Source of the DNA: Roseiarcus sp963836695
GTDB taxonomy: Bacteria; Pseudomonadota; Alphaproteobacteria; Rhizobiales; Beijerinckiaceae
NCBI GenBank assembly: GCA_963836695.1
Contig: CAWIKX010000020.1
Span: 9,091-73,090, forward strand
Direction: 5' to 3'
Length of the DNA stretch: 64,000 nt
The position numbers and the translations under genes were made by a program. This document shows positions 55,733 to 64,000 of this stretch, piece after piece. Position 1 is the first letter of the stretch, and each line of letters starts with the position of its first letter. The notes under the pieces are model-generated. The model made no database searches, had not been told where the DNA came from, and saw only the letters and a list, made by a program, of their open reading frames with translations.

Positions 55733-56896
55733 TACCAAGTCTCTGAAGGCATGGCTCGGATGGGGATTCCCGAATCGGTTGAGTTCTGATTCAAGGTGGT
55801 GAACGAAGGAGGTTCGCCATGCCCATTCCGCTCCGGGCTGATTTTGATGCGCAGATGGTGAGGTCGTCGGCGAAGCGATCGAAGGACGGGCCGCAGGCGC
55901 GCCGGCTTTTGGCGCTGGCGGCGATTTACGAAGGGGCGACGCGCACGCAAGCGGCCAGGATCGGCGGGGTGACGCTCCAGATCGTTCGCGACTGGGTGAT
56001 GAAGTTCAACGCCCAGGGGCCGGACGGCCTGATCGACCGCAAGCCGCCTGGACAGCCATCCCGGCTTAACGACACGCATCGGGCGGGGCTCGCCGCGATC
56101 ATCGAGAGCGGCCCGATTCCGGCGGTTCATGGGGTCGTGCGCTGGCGGATCGTGGATCTCTGCCAATGGGTTTTCGAAGAATTCCGCGTCGTCGTCGCCA
56201 AGCAGACGTTGAGCCGCCAATTGCGCGCCATGGGTTATCGCAAGCTATCGGCCCGGCCTCGCCATTACGCTCAGGCCGCAGGCGCGATCGAGGATTTTAA
56301 AAAAGCTTTTCCGCGCGCCTGGAAGCGATCGGGCGCGAGAAGGACGTCGAGCCCAGCGCCATAGAGGTCTGGTTCGCCGACCAGGCGCGCGTCGGCCAGA
56401 AGAACAAGATCACCCGCCGTTGGGCCAAGCGCGGCGCGCGTCCAAGCGCTCCCAAAGATCAGCGAACCGCCTCAGCTTATATCTTCGGCGCGATCTGTCC
56501 CAAGGACGGCAAAGGCGCGGCCCTGGTCATGCCACGCTGCAACACGGAGGCGATGAACCTCCATCTCGCCGAAATCGCCACCCAGATCGCGCCGGGAGCG
56601 CACGCCGTGCTGCTGGTCGATCAGGCCGGCTGGCATCTGTCGGACAGGCTCATCGCGCCATCCAACATCACGCTGATCCCGTTCCCGGCAAAGTGCCCGG
56701 AGCTGAACCCGCAGGAAAACATCTGGCAATTCTTGCGCGACAACTGGCTCTCAAATCGGATCTTCAAATCCTTCGACGACATCGTCGATCACTGCTGCGA
56801 TGCATGGAACAAGCTCATCAACCAGCCCCGGCGGATCATGTCGATCGGCCTTCGGGATTGGGCCTATCGGTCATGATCTCCAGAGTCTCGGTATGA
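55730..56896 (+). mobile_element. IS630-family insertion sequence
   Basis: Terminal inverted repeats: left taataccaagtctctgaagg (from 55730); right end, reverse complement tcataccgagactctggaga (from 56896); about 15 of the first 19 positions agree. The family inserts at TA; the left flank shows TA but the right flank shows GA, so no clean target duplication is present. Transposase gene inside. The element joins two different truncated genes. Confidence 0.8.
55819..56876 (+). CDS. IS630 transposase, two overlapping frames
   Basis: The first frame (55819-56364) has a helix-turn-helix (ARRLLALAAIYEGATRTQAA, QIVRDWVMKFNAQGPDGLID) and the start of the catalytic region. Continuing in the -1 frame from gattttaaaaaagcttttcc (about 56294-56313) gives LEAIGREKDVEPSAIEVWFA, with first Asp in FADQARVG, second Asp in LLVDQAGWHLS and Glu in PELNPQENIWQFL (DDE). 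The A6 run suggests slippage producing a fusion protein, as in several IS630 members, although a simple mutation cannot be ruled out. Mended length about 352 residues. Confidence 0.8.
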
Positions 56897-57207
56897 GCGA
56901 TTGCATCGCGCGCCGCGAGCGCGAGCTTCTCGTCGGTCCTTGCGCCGACCCAGCGCGCGCCCAGGACGAGCGCCTCGATCTCCTCCCCGCTCAGCATCAG
57001 CGGGGGAAGCCAGAAACCGGGCTTGAGGATATAGCCCAGCCCCGCCTCGCCCTCGATCTCGGCCCCTTGGCCTTGCAGGCTGGCGATGTCGCGATAGAGC
57101 GTTCTCAAGGAGACGCCGAGTTCCTCAGCGAGAAGTCGTCCGCTAACCGGCCGGCGCCGGCGCCTCAGCGCCTGCAGGAGCGCGAGAAGCCGCTCCGAGC
57201 GCGACAA
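56895..57207 (-). pseudogene. YafY/WYL-type transcriptional regulator, truncated by the IS
   Basis: From the ATG at 57207: SERLLALLQALRRRRRPVSG, LLAEELGVSLRTLYRDIASL (winged helix), then GYILKPGFWLPPLMLSGEEI and EALVLGARWVGARTDEKLAL. At 56896 it runs into the IS630 right end and stops at 56836 after about 20 foreign residues. The ligand-sensing WYL domain is lost. The DNA-binding part may still be made. Confidence 0.8.
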
Positions 57208-57219
57208 CGGCCGTTTCCG

Positions 57220-57360
57220 TCAGCGCGTAGGCACCGGTTGCTCGCCACGGTAGTCGTAGAAGCCGCGCTGGGTCTTCCGGCCGAGCCACCCGGCCTCGAC
57301 ATATTTCACCAAGAGCGGACACGGGCGATACTTGGAATCCGCCAGCCGCTCGAGCGATGT
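57220..57360 (-). pseudogene. 3-hydroxyacyl-CoA dehydrogenase, C-terminal remnant
   Basis: The last 45 residues before the stop at 57220, DSKYRPCPLLVKYVEAGWLG then RKTQRGFYDYRG, are the typical ending of 3-hydroxybutyryl-CoA dehydrogenases. The preceding part of the frame has no such similarity, so the gene was cut at about 57360. It stands 12 bases before the YafY-type gene. Confidence 0.65.
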
Positions 57361-57758
57361 CGCGTGTCGACGTGAAGCGGATATCTCAGACTGCGCCCGT
57401 GGACGTCTCAGAAAGGCAGAGAGCGCCCCTACGAGCACCGCCGCTTGAAGGACCGGAGTCCACGCCCAAGGCGATCCGCGCCGTAGGAAGCGATTAGGTT
57501 TGACGTCAGAGCCTGCCCGTCCAGCCTCACCTGACCGGAGTCAGCGAGGTTCCGGACAACTCGCTCGCGGGGGCGCGAGCTTCGCAGCGGCACGGGCGAA
57601 GATGTTTTCCGCGAACGGACAAACGGGACATGCAGGACAGGCGGGAGGAATTGCCCACCAGGTCCATGTCCCATCTTCGTTGAGAAAAGCGGGACGGACA
57701 GGACACACCGCTATAAGGGGTGTCCGGTCGGTCCGCCTCGACGGCGGGTTGGTTTGTT
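57361..57758. other. Stretch without a supported gene
   Basis: Between two pseudogenes. On the minus strand a frame 57771-57541 has some protein-like character (GTWTWWAIPPACPACPVCPF) and may be the original continuation of the AAA ATPase remnant upstream, but no family is recognised. Confidence 0.3.
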
Positions 57759-58486
57759 TCACGGGAGCCATAACACGCGGTCCCCTTGGTGGTCGGCCGC
57801 GATCAAACGCCTTGCCTTAATGGCAGCTTCAGCAGCGCGGTTGAATGCCTTCCTGCGCCGCTCTGCGAACTTCTTGGGATCGTCACCGAGCTCTACCTTC
57901 TCCGCGATGCGCGAGAAGTACCGCTGCCGCACCGTCTTGTCTGACACGGCCCGGACCGTGGGCATGTCCGCGAGCGGTTGCATGTCCTGCCCGACATCGG
58001 CCAGGGCCTCGCGAATGACCTCAAAGAGGAGCAGCTCGCCGGCGGGGATAGTCTTGGCCTTAGGAACTTTCGTGACCTTGTGGGCTCGTTGACGGCCATG
58101 ACCGCCATAGTCGACACTTCGTCGCCGTCATGGTCATTCCCAAGGAGGACGCGCGCGAGGCTCGCTACGAAGGCGATGTCGTCCGCTTCATCCTTGACTT
58201 TTTGGATTGTGAGGGTCGCCGTTAGTTCTTCTCCCGCGCGGCGCTCGCAAAGGATTTGAGCGTCGACCGCACCGCCGAAGGCTGAGGACCCGCGCATTCG
58301 CTTCTGCGCTTCTTCGGATACCTTCAAGAGACCTAATGTCTTCGCGGAAGGAAACACTTTACCATCGCCCAAATAGTTGCCATTTTTGACAATCTGGAAG
58401 ATCCCCCTTTCGAATGGATTTGGGAATTCCACGATCTCTGCATCCGCGAGCGGGATATCTTCCCCCAGCGCGCGGTTGAATTATTC
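57759..58486 (-). pseudogene. Phage/plasmid-type AAA ATPase (RepA/primase-helicase-like), broken C-terminal part
   Basis: The frame is open from just after a TAA near 58487, with no proper start, and reads LADAEIVEFPNPFERGIF, then SEEAQKRMRGSSAFGGAVDA and RRAGEELTATLTIQKVKDEA, the post-ATPase part of AAA_25/RepA-like proteins (G-S-S-A...A-V-D). Near 58080-58100 the frame shifts; the other frame goes on as KAKTIPAGELLLFEVIREAL, ADVGQDMQPLADMPTVRAVS to RVLWLP at 57759. The Walker motifs are absent. It is a remnant of an integrated phage or mobilisable element. Confidence 0.5.
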
Positions 58487-58887
58487 ACGAAGTCGACGGA
58501 GAGCTTCAAATGCCGGTCCAGTGCAACCGCAGAATGTCAGCTCCGTGACTTCCTAGCCGAAGCGTATCGACAAGTAGCGCGCGGCGTCCGGGACTATCAG
58601 CATTTCAAGAGCTTTTTCAAACGGGCACCTATGGCGACCCGCCGAGGGTGACCGCTTAAGCCGAGTTTAAGACAGAGCATGCTGCTAACGGATATATCCG
58701 GGCATTGTCGAGCGGTGCCTCGCGCTTGGCAAAAGCGGCCCCCTAAGCCATACTCGGTGCTCCAACGCCAGCTCCCAATCGTCACTGAACTTGTGCCGCT
58801 AGCCGGACTTCGTTAGAAACACCTATGGATTTCTGTGCCAAAAACGTGCCATCAGCAAACCGAAAAGCGGCATAAGGCGTTGAAATT
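58487..58887. other. Region upstream of tRNA-Gly, possible fragment of another gene
   Basis: On the plus strand a frame open from about 58376 to a stop at 58650 has protein-like text (LRDFLAEAYRQVARGVRDYQ, HFKSFFKRAP) without a start codon or known family. Beyond it nothing is seen until the tRNA. Confidence 0.3.
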
Positions 58888-58961
58888 GCGGGTGTAGCTC
58901 AATGGTAGAGCAGCAGCCTTCCAAGCTGAATACGAGGGTTCGATTCCCTTCACCCGCTCCA
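58888..58961 (+). tRNA. tRNA-Gly, anticodon TCC
   Basis: Begins GCGGGTG, ends CACCCGC plus T plus encoded CCA (58959-58961). Anticodon arm CAGCC-TTCC-AAGCTG gives TCC. T arm GGGTTCGATTCCC. All stems pair; D arm AGCTC-AATGGTA-GAGC. Confidence 0.95.
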
Positions 58962-58980
58962 ATCCTTGCATTTGCTATCT

Positions 58981-61110
58981 ATGAATCATTTGGTGCCCAA
59001 CGGTTCGATGCAAGGCGCTCGCCGCAACGCAACAATGGGTGTGATTGCTCGCGAGCCTAATTTAATCATTGCGCGCCACAGCCACGGCTTCGACTTCAGA
59101 AACGACATCAATGGCCTGCGCGCACTCGCGGTGCTGGGAGTCGTTATCTTTCACATCGACCGGCGTTGGGCGCCAGGAGGATACACCGGCGTCGACATAT
59201 TCTTTGTCATTTCCGGATTTCTGATTTCACGCATCATCCTGAGCGAATGCGCGACCGGCGCTTTTTCGCTGCCAGGGTTTTACGCAAGGCGGGCCAAACG
59301 CATCTTGCCCGCGCTTCTCGTCGTCGTCTGCTTCGCCGCAGCGTGGGGATGGTGGTGGAGCGACCCTGCGCAATACCGCCAGACCGGTGGCGATCTGCTG
59401 GGTAACTCCTACTTCACGGTCAATTTCTGGCTGCTAAGGCAGGCGGACGGCGGGTATTTTGCGCCCGATACGGCTTCCAATTCGTTGATGCACTTGTGGT
59501 CACTCAGCATTGAAGAGCAGTTCTACTTAATATGGCCCGCTCTTATGCTGGTCCTGATCAAGTTGAGAAAAGAACTGGTTCCCGCCGCTATCCTCATCAT
59601 TTTCTCTGCTTCGCTTGCATATTGCCTATACATCACGCCGCGAAATCCGATCGAAGGCTTTTATCTGCCTTGGGCGCGGGCCTGGGAACTGGCGCTTGGC
59701 GCCTTGCTCGCGTGCCGCGAGGTATTCCTGTTGTCAGTCTTGCCCTTTCCGTCCCGCAGGGTCGCAGACATTGGCGCCGGTATTGGCATGGCTCTAATGC
59801 TGGGAGGTTTCTGGCTTTTGAAGGAGACCCAGGGCTTTCCTGGCTGGCGCGCACTGATCCCAACATTGGGCTGTGCTCTGGTTATCGCCCATCCTGGCTC
59901 GGTTTGGGGAAAACTCGTTCTTGGCAATTTCGTAGCCGCATTCTTCGGTCTTATTTCGTATCCTTTGTACCTCTGGCACTGGCCTTTGCTCGCGTTCTCG
60001 CGGTTGAGGCCCGGGGCAATCGCCACGCCCAGTGTGACCGTGGCGCTGGCCGCTCTCGCGGTGGCGCTAGCCGCGGTCACCTACAGGCTGGTTGAGAGAC
60101 CGCTCGACGCTCCCTTTCGCGCCCACCGCTATGCGGTTGGACTCGGTCTCGTGGCGGCGCTTCTGGTCACTGGCCTTGTCGGGCGTCAGATATATGACGG
60201 GCGCGGATTGCCTGATCGGTTTCCTCCTCTCGTCGCAAGGATCTTCACGTACGCCAAAGCGGGAGGACCTGTTGGGCCTCTCAGTCAGTGTTTTTATGAC
60301 AGCGCCGCAAGGCGCTACTCAATTGAGGAAGAGCGCGGAAGGGTCGAGCGCTACTTCGACCAGCACCAGTGCACAGTCATCAAGGACAAAAGCAAACCGA
60401 CGATTATGGTTGTCGGCAACTCCCATGCCGCTGATCTTCTGACCGGCGTGAAGGAGGTCTTCGGCGGCAAAACCAATATCATTGCTCTTTTGGCGACTTT
60501 TTGCGCTCCACTCATCGAGAAGGTTGATCCGAGGTCAGGCGAAACCGCGACACCGCGTTGCCAGGCGATCAGCGATTACATTTTTCGGCAGATCCGCCTC
60601 GTCAAACCGGACGTATTGTTGGTCGGCAGCTATTTCTCTCATTATACGAACGATCAGGACTGGGTATATCCGAACTATCTCGACGCTTTCGTCAAGAACA
60701 TGCGCCAACTCCATCAAGACGGCGTCCATTCGATTGTTGTCGCCGGACAGGTTCCAACCTGGGCGCCTTGGATGCCCATTCTTGTCGGAAACGATATCTT
60801 GGATTCGGGTTCGACTCCTGAGTTCTCGAACGTCGGTGTGCGAGCGGAATCGCTGGCCACCGACAAGGCCCTGAGCGCCAAGGATTGGGGAGAGGGCGTT
60901 ACTTATGTCTCACAGGCAGCGAAGCTCTGTAGCGCCCAAGGGTGTCGACGGCTTGTCGGTCCAACGCCGCCGGAAGACATGCTCGTTGCCGACTACGGTC
61001 ACTACAGCGTGAATGGCTCGATTTTCGCTGTTAAGACTATTCTGGGGCCGGTCATCGAGACTGAACTCGCAAAGGCCCGAGCGTCAAAGGCGTCTCCGCT
61101 CCCGCAATGA
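58981..61110 (+). CDS. Acyltransferase 3 with C-terminal SGNH domain (OafA/YrhL family)
   Basis: 709 residues from the ATG at 58981, only 19 bases after the tRNA; an earlier TTG at 58966 is less likely. N-terminal ten-span acyltransferase_3 domain: FRNDINGLRALAVLGVVIFH (catalytic His region), GGYTGVDIFFVISGFLISRI, LWSLSIEEQFYLIWPALMLV. C-terminal SGNH domain from about 450: IMVVGNSHAADLL (Ser nucleophile) and DYGHYSVNGS (Asp-His pair). It acetylates cell-surface polysaccharides such as O-antigen or exopolysaccharide. The close spacing to the tRNA suggests late arrival here. Confidence 0.9.
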   Translation: MNHLVPNGSMQGARRNATMGVIAREPNLIIARHSHGFDFRNDINGLRALAVLGVVIFHIDRRWAPGGYTGVDIFFVISGFLISRIILSECATGAFSLPGFYARRAKRILPALLVVVCFAAAWGWWWSDPAQYRQTGGDLLGNSYFTVNFWLLRQADGGYFAPDTASNSLMHLWSLSIEEQFYLIWPALMLVLIKLRKELVPAAILIIFSASLAYCLYITPRNPIEGFYLPWARAWELALGALLACREVFLLSVLPFPSRRVADIGAGIGMALMLGGFWLLKETQGFPGWRALIPTLGCALVIAHPGSVWGKLVLGNFVAAFFGLISYPLYLWHWPLLAFSRLRPGAIATPSVTVALAALAVALAAVTYRLVERPLDAPFRAHRYAVGLGLVAALLVTGLVGRQIYDGRGLPDRFPPLVARIFTYAKAGGPVGPLSQCFYDSAARRYSIEEERGRVERYFDQHQCTVIKDKSKPTIMVVGNSHAADLLTGVKEVFGGKTNIIALLATFCAPLIEKVDPRSGETATPRCQAISDYIFRQIRLVKPDVLLVGSYFSHYTNDQDWVYPNYLDAFVKNMRQLHQDGVHSIVVAGQVPTWAPWMPILVGNDILDSGSTPEFSNVGVRAESLATDKALSAKDWGEGVTYVSQAAKLCSAQGCRRLVGPTPPEDMLVADYGHYSVNGSIFAVKTILGPVIETELAKARASKASPLPQ

Positions 61111-61185
61111 CCAGAGAGACGGGTGTCGTCTCCATATCGTGTCGAAGGGTTCGAGGCGCGGTTCGATCTGCGCTCGTTTGCCTCT

Positions 61186-62370
61186 CTAAGCGGTGATCTT
61201 GGCGAGGCCGAAGTTCAGCGCTCGGGACGTCGCGGCGGCGACGTCATCCTTATGCGCAAGCGCCGGCTTCTCGATCATGAACCAGGAGAGCGCCGCCACG
61301 GTCACGCTTAGGAAAGATGAAGCTCCAGCCATCGCCAAGAACGATATCTTGGGAAAAAGAAACACCAGACTCTGCTGGATTGGAAACGCATAGATATAGA
61401 CGCCGTAGGAAAAGTCTCCCCAATTGTTGAAGGAGCGGAGGGCTCCCCTTGGGATGTAGGCGAGATGCATGACGATCGGGGCGAGACAAAGCAAATACGC
61501 TAGGAAAAAGGTGGACTTGTCGAAGGCGGCGACCGTGAGACAGGCGAAAGCCGCTACAAGCGTCTCAAGACGTAGAGGGACTTTGTCGCGCCACATATAG
61601 ATCGCGCTTCCATAGAGGAACATGAACACCCGGATGTCGCCCACTGCAAACGGCGCGCCAAACACACGACCACGTATGATGATGACGAGGAACAGCGCCG
61701 CTGCGAGCGGCGCCAGGAACGCGAGCGCGCTCGATCGAATCCGGGGCGCCGCAGCGAACAGGAGCCATCCGGCGGCGAGATAGAGGTAGAGCCTGAGTTC
61801 AACCGGCAGCGTCCACAATGACATATTGAATTGGTCTTTCAACGGCGCGCTCTCAAACACACCTGGTAAGGACCATCGCACGCCCGCGATGAGCGTCGCG
61901 CATCTAACGAAATATTCGTATGTCGTGGGCGAGGCGAAATAGCTGGGTAGGCTTAGCGAGGTCATAGTCGGCGCCAAGACAAAGCTGGTCAACACCAGCA
62001 TGACCCCGAGCGCGGGATAGATGCGCAATGCGCGCGCCCAGAGGAAGGCGACGAGGCTCCCGCGGTTGAAAAGGCTGCCGGTGACGAGATAGCCGCTGGT
62101 GATGAAGAACACATCAAGTGCGATGTCTCCAAGCGACAGGCCGAGATGGTCGATGAGGAACCCCAGGCACGGCCGCAGCCCCAAAATCGGGCCGCTGTGG
62201 TACAAAACCACCGCCAACGCCGCCAGGAAACGGATAAGATTGAAATTATTATTCCGGCTGATAGCGTAGTCGGATAGTCGCAAAGTTGGGCCCTGGATCA
62301 ATATTGATGAGGCCAACAGACAGAACTCTAAACGGCTCGTGTCAAGCGTTTCTGGCAAGCGCCAGCGCAT
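61186..62370 (-). CDS. Acyltransferase 3 family membrane protein (ExoZ/OafA-like)
   Basis: About 394 residues from the ATG at 62370 (the frame is open to 62478). NNFNLIRFLAALAVVLYHSG holds the catalytic His; DIALDVFFITSGYLVTGSLF, SLWTLPVELRLYLYLAAGWL and NWGDFSYGVYIYAFPIQQSL follow. About ten spans, no SGNH domain. Convergent with the acyltransferase upstream; both may modify the same surface glycan. Confidence 0.88.
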   Translation of the reverse strand: MRWRLPETLDTSRLEFCLLASSILIQGPTLRLSDYAISRNNNFNLIRFLAALAVVLYHSGPILGLRPCLGFLIDHLGLSLGDIALDVFFITSGYLVTGSLFNRGSLVAFLWARALRIYPALGVMLVLTSFVLAPTMTSLSLPSYFASPTTYEYFVRCATLIAGVRWSLPGVFESAPLKDQFNMSLWTLPVELRLYLYLAAGWLLFAAAPRIRSSALAFLAPLAAALFLVIIIRGRVFGAPFAVGDIRVFMFLYGSAIYMWRDKVPLRLETLVAAFACLTVAAFDKSTFFLAYLLCLAPIVMHLAYIPRGALRSFNNWGDFSYGVYIYAFPIQQSLVFLFPKISFLAMAGASSFLSVTVAALSWFMIEKPALAHKDDVAAATSRALNFGLAKITA

Positions 62371-62536
62371 CAGTCGTGGTCGGGACCAACAATCATATCG
62401 TCGGGACAGGCGTCGCCGAGCCGAATACTGAAACTGGCGCTCAATATGCGGAGGTGTCAATATCCGCCGAGCCCACACTAGCGGGAGGCCGGCGGACTTC
62501 GCCGCATCGAAACGTTACTCGGGCTGGTCCGCGGGA

Positions 62537-63088
62537 ATGACTTTCTCGATCGCCCGCACGGCGCTCGTTCTCGGCGGCGCGCGGTCCGGAAAGAGCGCCT
62601 ATGCGCAGGGCCTTGCCGAGGCCCACGGCCCTGCTAGGCTCTATCTGGCGACGGGGTCGGCAGGCGACAAAGAAATGGCGGCGCGCATCGCTCGCCACCA
62701 GCGCGATCGCGGCCAGGGCTGGACGACGCTCGAGGAGCCGCTCGAAGTCGCCGCGGCCCTTACGGCGCATGCCCGATCAAGCACGATCGTGGTTGTCGAT
62801 TGCCTGACCCTTTGGGTCAGCAATCTCATGCTTGCGGGCTGGGACCCGGGCCTTGCGATCGCGGCTCTCGCCGAAGCCGTTGGCGAGCTCGCCGGCCCGG
62901 CGATCCTCGTATCCAACGAGGTTGGCATGGGGATAGTGCCGGACCACAAACTAGGCCGCGAGTTTCGCGACTGGCAGGGTCGGGTGAACCGAGAAATCGG
63001 CGCTGCGTGTGACGCGGTCATCTTTGTCGCCGCGGGACTGCCGCTTCAGTTGAAGCCCGCTACAACCCCAAACGTGCAATTCGCCTGA
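62537..63088 (+). CDS. cobU: Adenosylcobinamide kinase / adenosylcobinamide-phosphate guanylyltransferase
   Basis: 183 residues. P-loop GGARSGKSAYAQ (13-24); LYLATGSAGDKEMAARIARH, the guanylyl-accepting His region HQRDRGQGWTTLEEP; VVVDCLTLWVSNLML; ILVSNEVGMGIVPDHKLGRE. A bifunctional enzyme of the nucleotide-loop assembly in vitamin B12 synthesis (CobP in aerobes). No other cobalamin gene and no recognisable cobalamin riboswitch lies in the window. Confidence 0.95.
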   Translation: MTFSIARTALVLGGARSGKSAYAQGLAEAHGPARLYLATGSAGDKEMAARIARHQRDRGQGWTTLEEPLEVAAALTAHARSSTIVVVDCLTLWVSNLMLAGWDPGLAIAALAEAVGELAGPAILVSNEVGMGIVPDHKLGREFRDWQGRVNREIGAACDAVIFVAAGLPLQLKPATTPNVQFA

Positions 63089-63220
63089 AGCCCCGCATTT
63101 TCCTCATAAAACCTCTGGCGACTCAGGGCTGGCCTGGACTAAATTCATGACCCGGAAGGGGATTGCCGGCCGCGCGGGCGCCGGTTTTCACTTCAAGACG
63201 TTCGCTGAGGACTTGGCGGG

Positions 63221-63974
63221 ATGTTGCGTCTCTTCCAACGCCGGGCGCCGGAGCAGGCTGCCCATTTCGACATTGCTCATGACGGCGAGACCTATCGTGT
63301 CGCGCTGAAACGCGTCACGACGTCGCGCCGTTTCACCTTGCGGGTCCGCAACGCGACGCGCGACGTGGTGCTGACGATGCCCGCGCGTTCATCGCTCAAA
63401 GCGGCGCGCGAATTCGCAGAGCGTCACGCAGCATGGATCGGCACGCGGCTCGCGCGTCTGCCTGAACCGGTTGCATTCGAGCCACGCGCGGTCATGCCGT
63501 TGCGTGGGCTCGACCATCGCATTGTGCATCGGCCGGGCGAACGCGGCGCGGTCTGGCTCGAGTTCGAGCGAGCGTGGGCCGCTGATCTGCGTCGCCGGCG
63601 AACGGCCGCACGTAGCGCGTCGCGTCACCGACTTCCTGAAGCGCGAGGCGCGTAAGGATCTAGAGGCTGCGGTCGCCAGACATTCCAAGCAGCTCGGGGT
63701 CAAGCCGCGCCGCATCGTGCTGCGCGACACAGTGAGCCGCTGGGGTTCGTGCTCGTCGACTGGCGGGCTCAATTTCTCGTGGCGCCTGATTCTCGCCCCG
63801 CCATTCGTGCTCGATTACCTCGCCGCGCACGAAGTGGCGCACATTGTCCACATGAATCATTCGCCCTTGTTCTGGAAGCTTGCGCGCCGCCTGCACCCCG
63901 GAACCGACCGCGCCGAAATCTGGCTCAAGGTTCACGGCGCGAGCCTGCATCGCTTCGGCGCAACATGGGAATGA
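63221..63974 (+). pseudogene. YgjP-type (SprT-like/M48-like) metallopeptidase, one frameshift near 63570
   Basis: The first frame gives the N-terminal beta domain (SRRFTLRVRNATRDVVLTMP, AREFAERHAAWIGTRLARLP). Around 63555-63575 the frame is lost; the next frame continues PLICVAGERPHVARRVTDFL, KREARKDLEAAVARHSKQLG, SRWGSCSSTGGLNFSWRLIL, and the zinc motif AAHEVAHIVHMNHSPLFW (HExxH-type with downstream His). Mended length about 250 residues, normal for the family. The gene follows cobU after a 130-base gap. Sequence error or recent inactivation. Confidence 0.85.
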
Positions 63975-64000
63975 CCCGCGAGGAGATCACACCATCCGCT

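Noticed and set aside
62480..62536. Cobalamin riboswitch before cobU
   Set aside because: The gap is too short and shows no B12-box-like sequence.

Overview
The window looks like a chromosome segment of a high-GC alphaproteobacterium, most likely Hyphomicrobiales (Rhizobiales-type). The grounds are the ftsY / septation-protein-A gene pair, the cycHJKL-type (ccmI-ccmE-ccmF-ccmH) cytochrome c maturation operon, the palindromic repeats of the 'catggccggg...' and 'cctcgtcctgagg...' kinds, and the style of the gene set. No rRNA or species marker is present, so genus is not called.

Layout. 1-13.6 kb is accessory DNA. It holds the end of a CUT1 sugar ABC transporter (permease end plus MalK-type ATPase), a graveyard of broken sugar-catabolism genes (nanE, nagA, a zinc alcohol dehydrogenase and an SDR, all frameshifted or truncated), a complete CUT2 (ribose-type) transporter with two permeases, a sterol-desaturase-family membrane enzyme, remnants of an IS66 transposase and of a Gfo/Idh/MocA dehydrogenase, a PIG-L deacetylase and some unassigned small ORFs. 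It ends at a tRNA-Arg. 13.7-29.3 kb is core-like: GYD protein, tam, NnrU, a xylonate/arabonate dehydratase, a GNAT enzyme, an isocitrate-lyase/PEP-mutase-family enzyme, a pseudouridine synthase, ftsY, septation protein A, a CLC antiporter, a DUF2000 protein and ccmIEFH. Two palindromic repeat pairs lie between genes, and a third lies inside the start of ccmH without breaking its frame.

29.4-39.9 kb is a ten-gene minus-strand cluster that reads as one catabolic operon: ribose-type ABC transporter (ATPase, two permeases, binding protein), HisD/HpsN-type dehydrogenase, LacI-family regulator, a small protein of unknown function, a metallo-beta-lactamase-fold hydrolase, a lambda-crystallin/L-gulonate-3-dehydrogenase-type enzyme and an SDR. 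Two near-identical palindromes with the LacI-family pattern TGNNAACGTTNNCA stand upstream of the ATPase gene and of the binding-protein gene. This is the best candidate for an undescribed pathway. The last two enzyme genes each carry one frameshift.

40-47.5 kb holds a lipoprotein, a PhoQ-like sensor kinase with no response regulator next to it, ilvD (one frameshift), a DUF2252 protein, and an SDR plus ECF sigma factor pair. 47.8-49.1 kb is a serine-recombinase zone with one intact gene and pieces of others. 49.3-55.7 kb is a dipeptide transporter operon (dppABCDF-like, dppC frameshifted) ending in a proline-iminopeptidase-like hydrolase whose stop codon lies at the edge of an IS630-family element. 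The IS also cuts a YafY/WYL-type regulator. Beyond it are a 3-hydroxyacyl-CoA dehydrogenase tail and a broken phage-type AAA ATPase, then tRNA-Gly. 59-64 kb carries two acyltransferase-3 membrane proteins, cobU/cobP and a frameshifted YgjP-type metallopeptidase.

Single-base frameshifts occur in at least five otherwise well-conserved genes, including ilvD. Either this assembly contains indel errors or several genes are recently inactivated. The sequence alone cannot decide.
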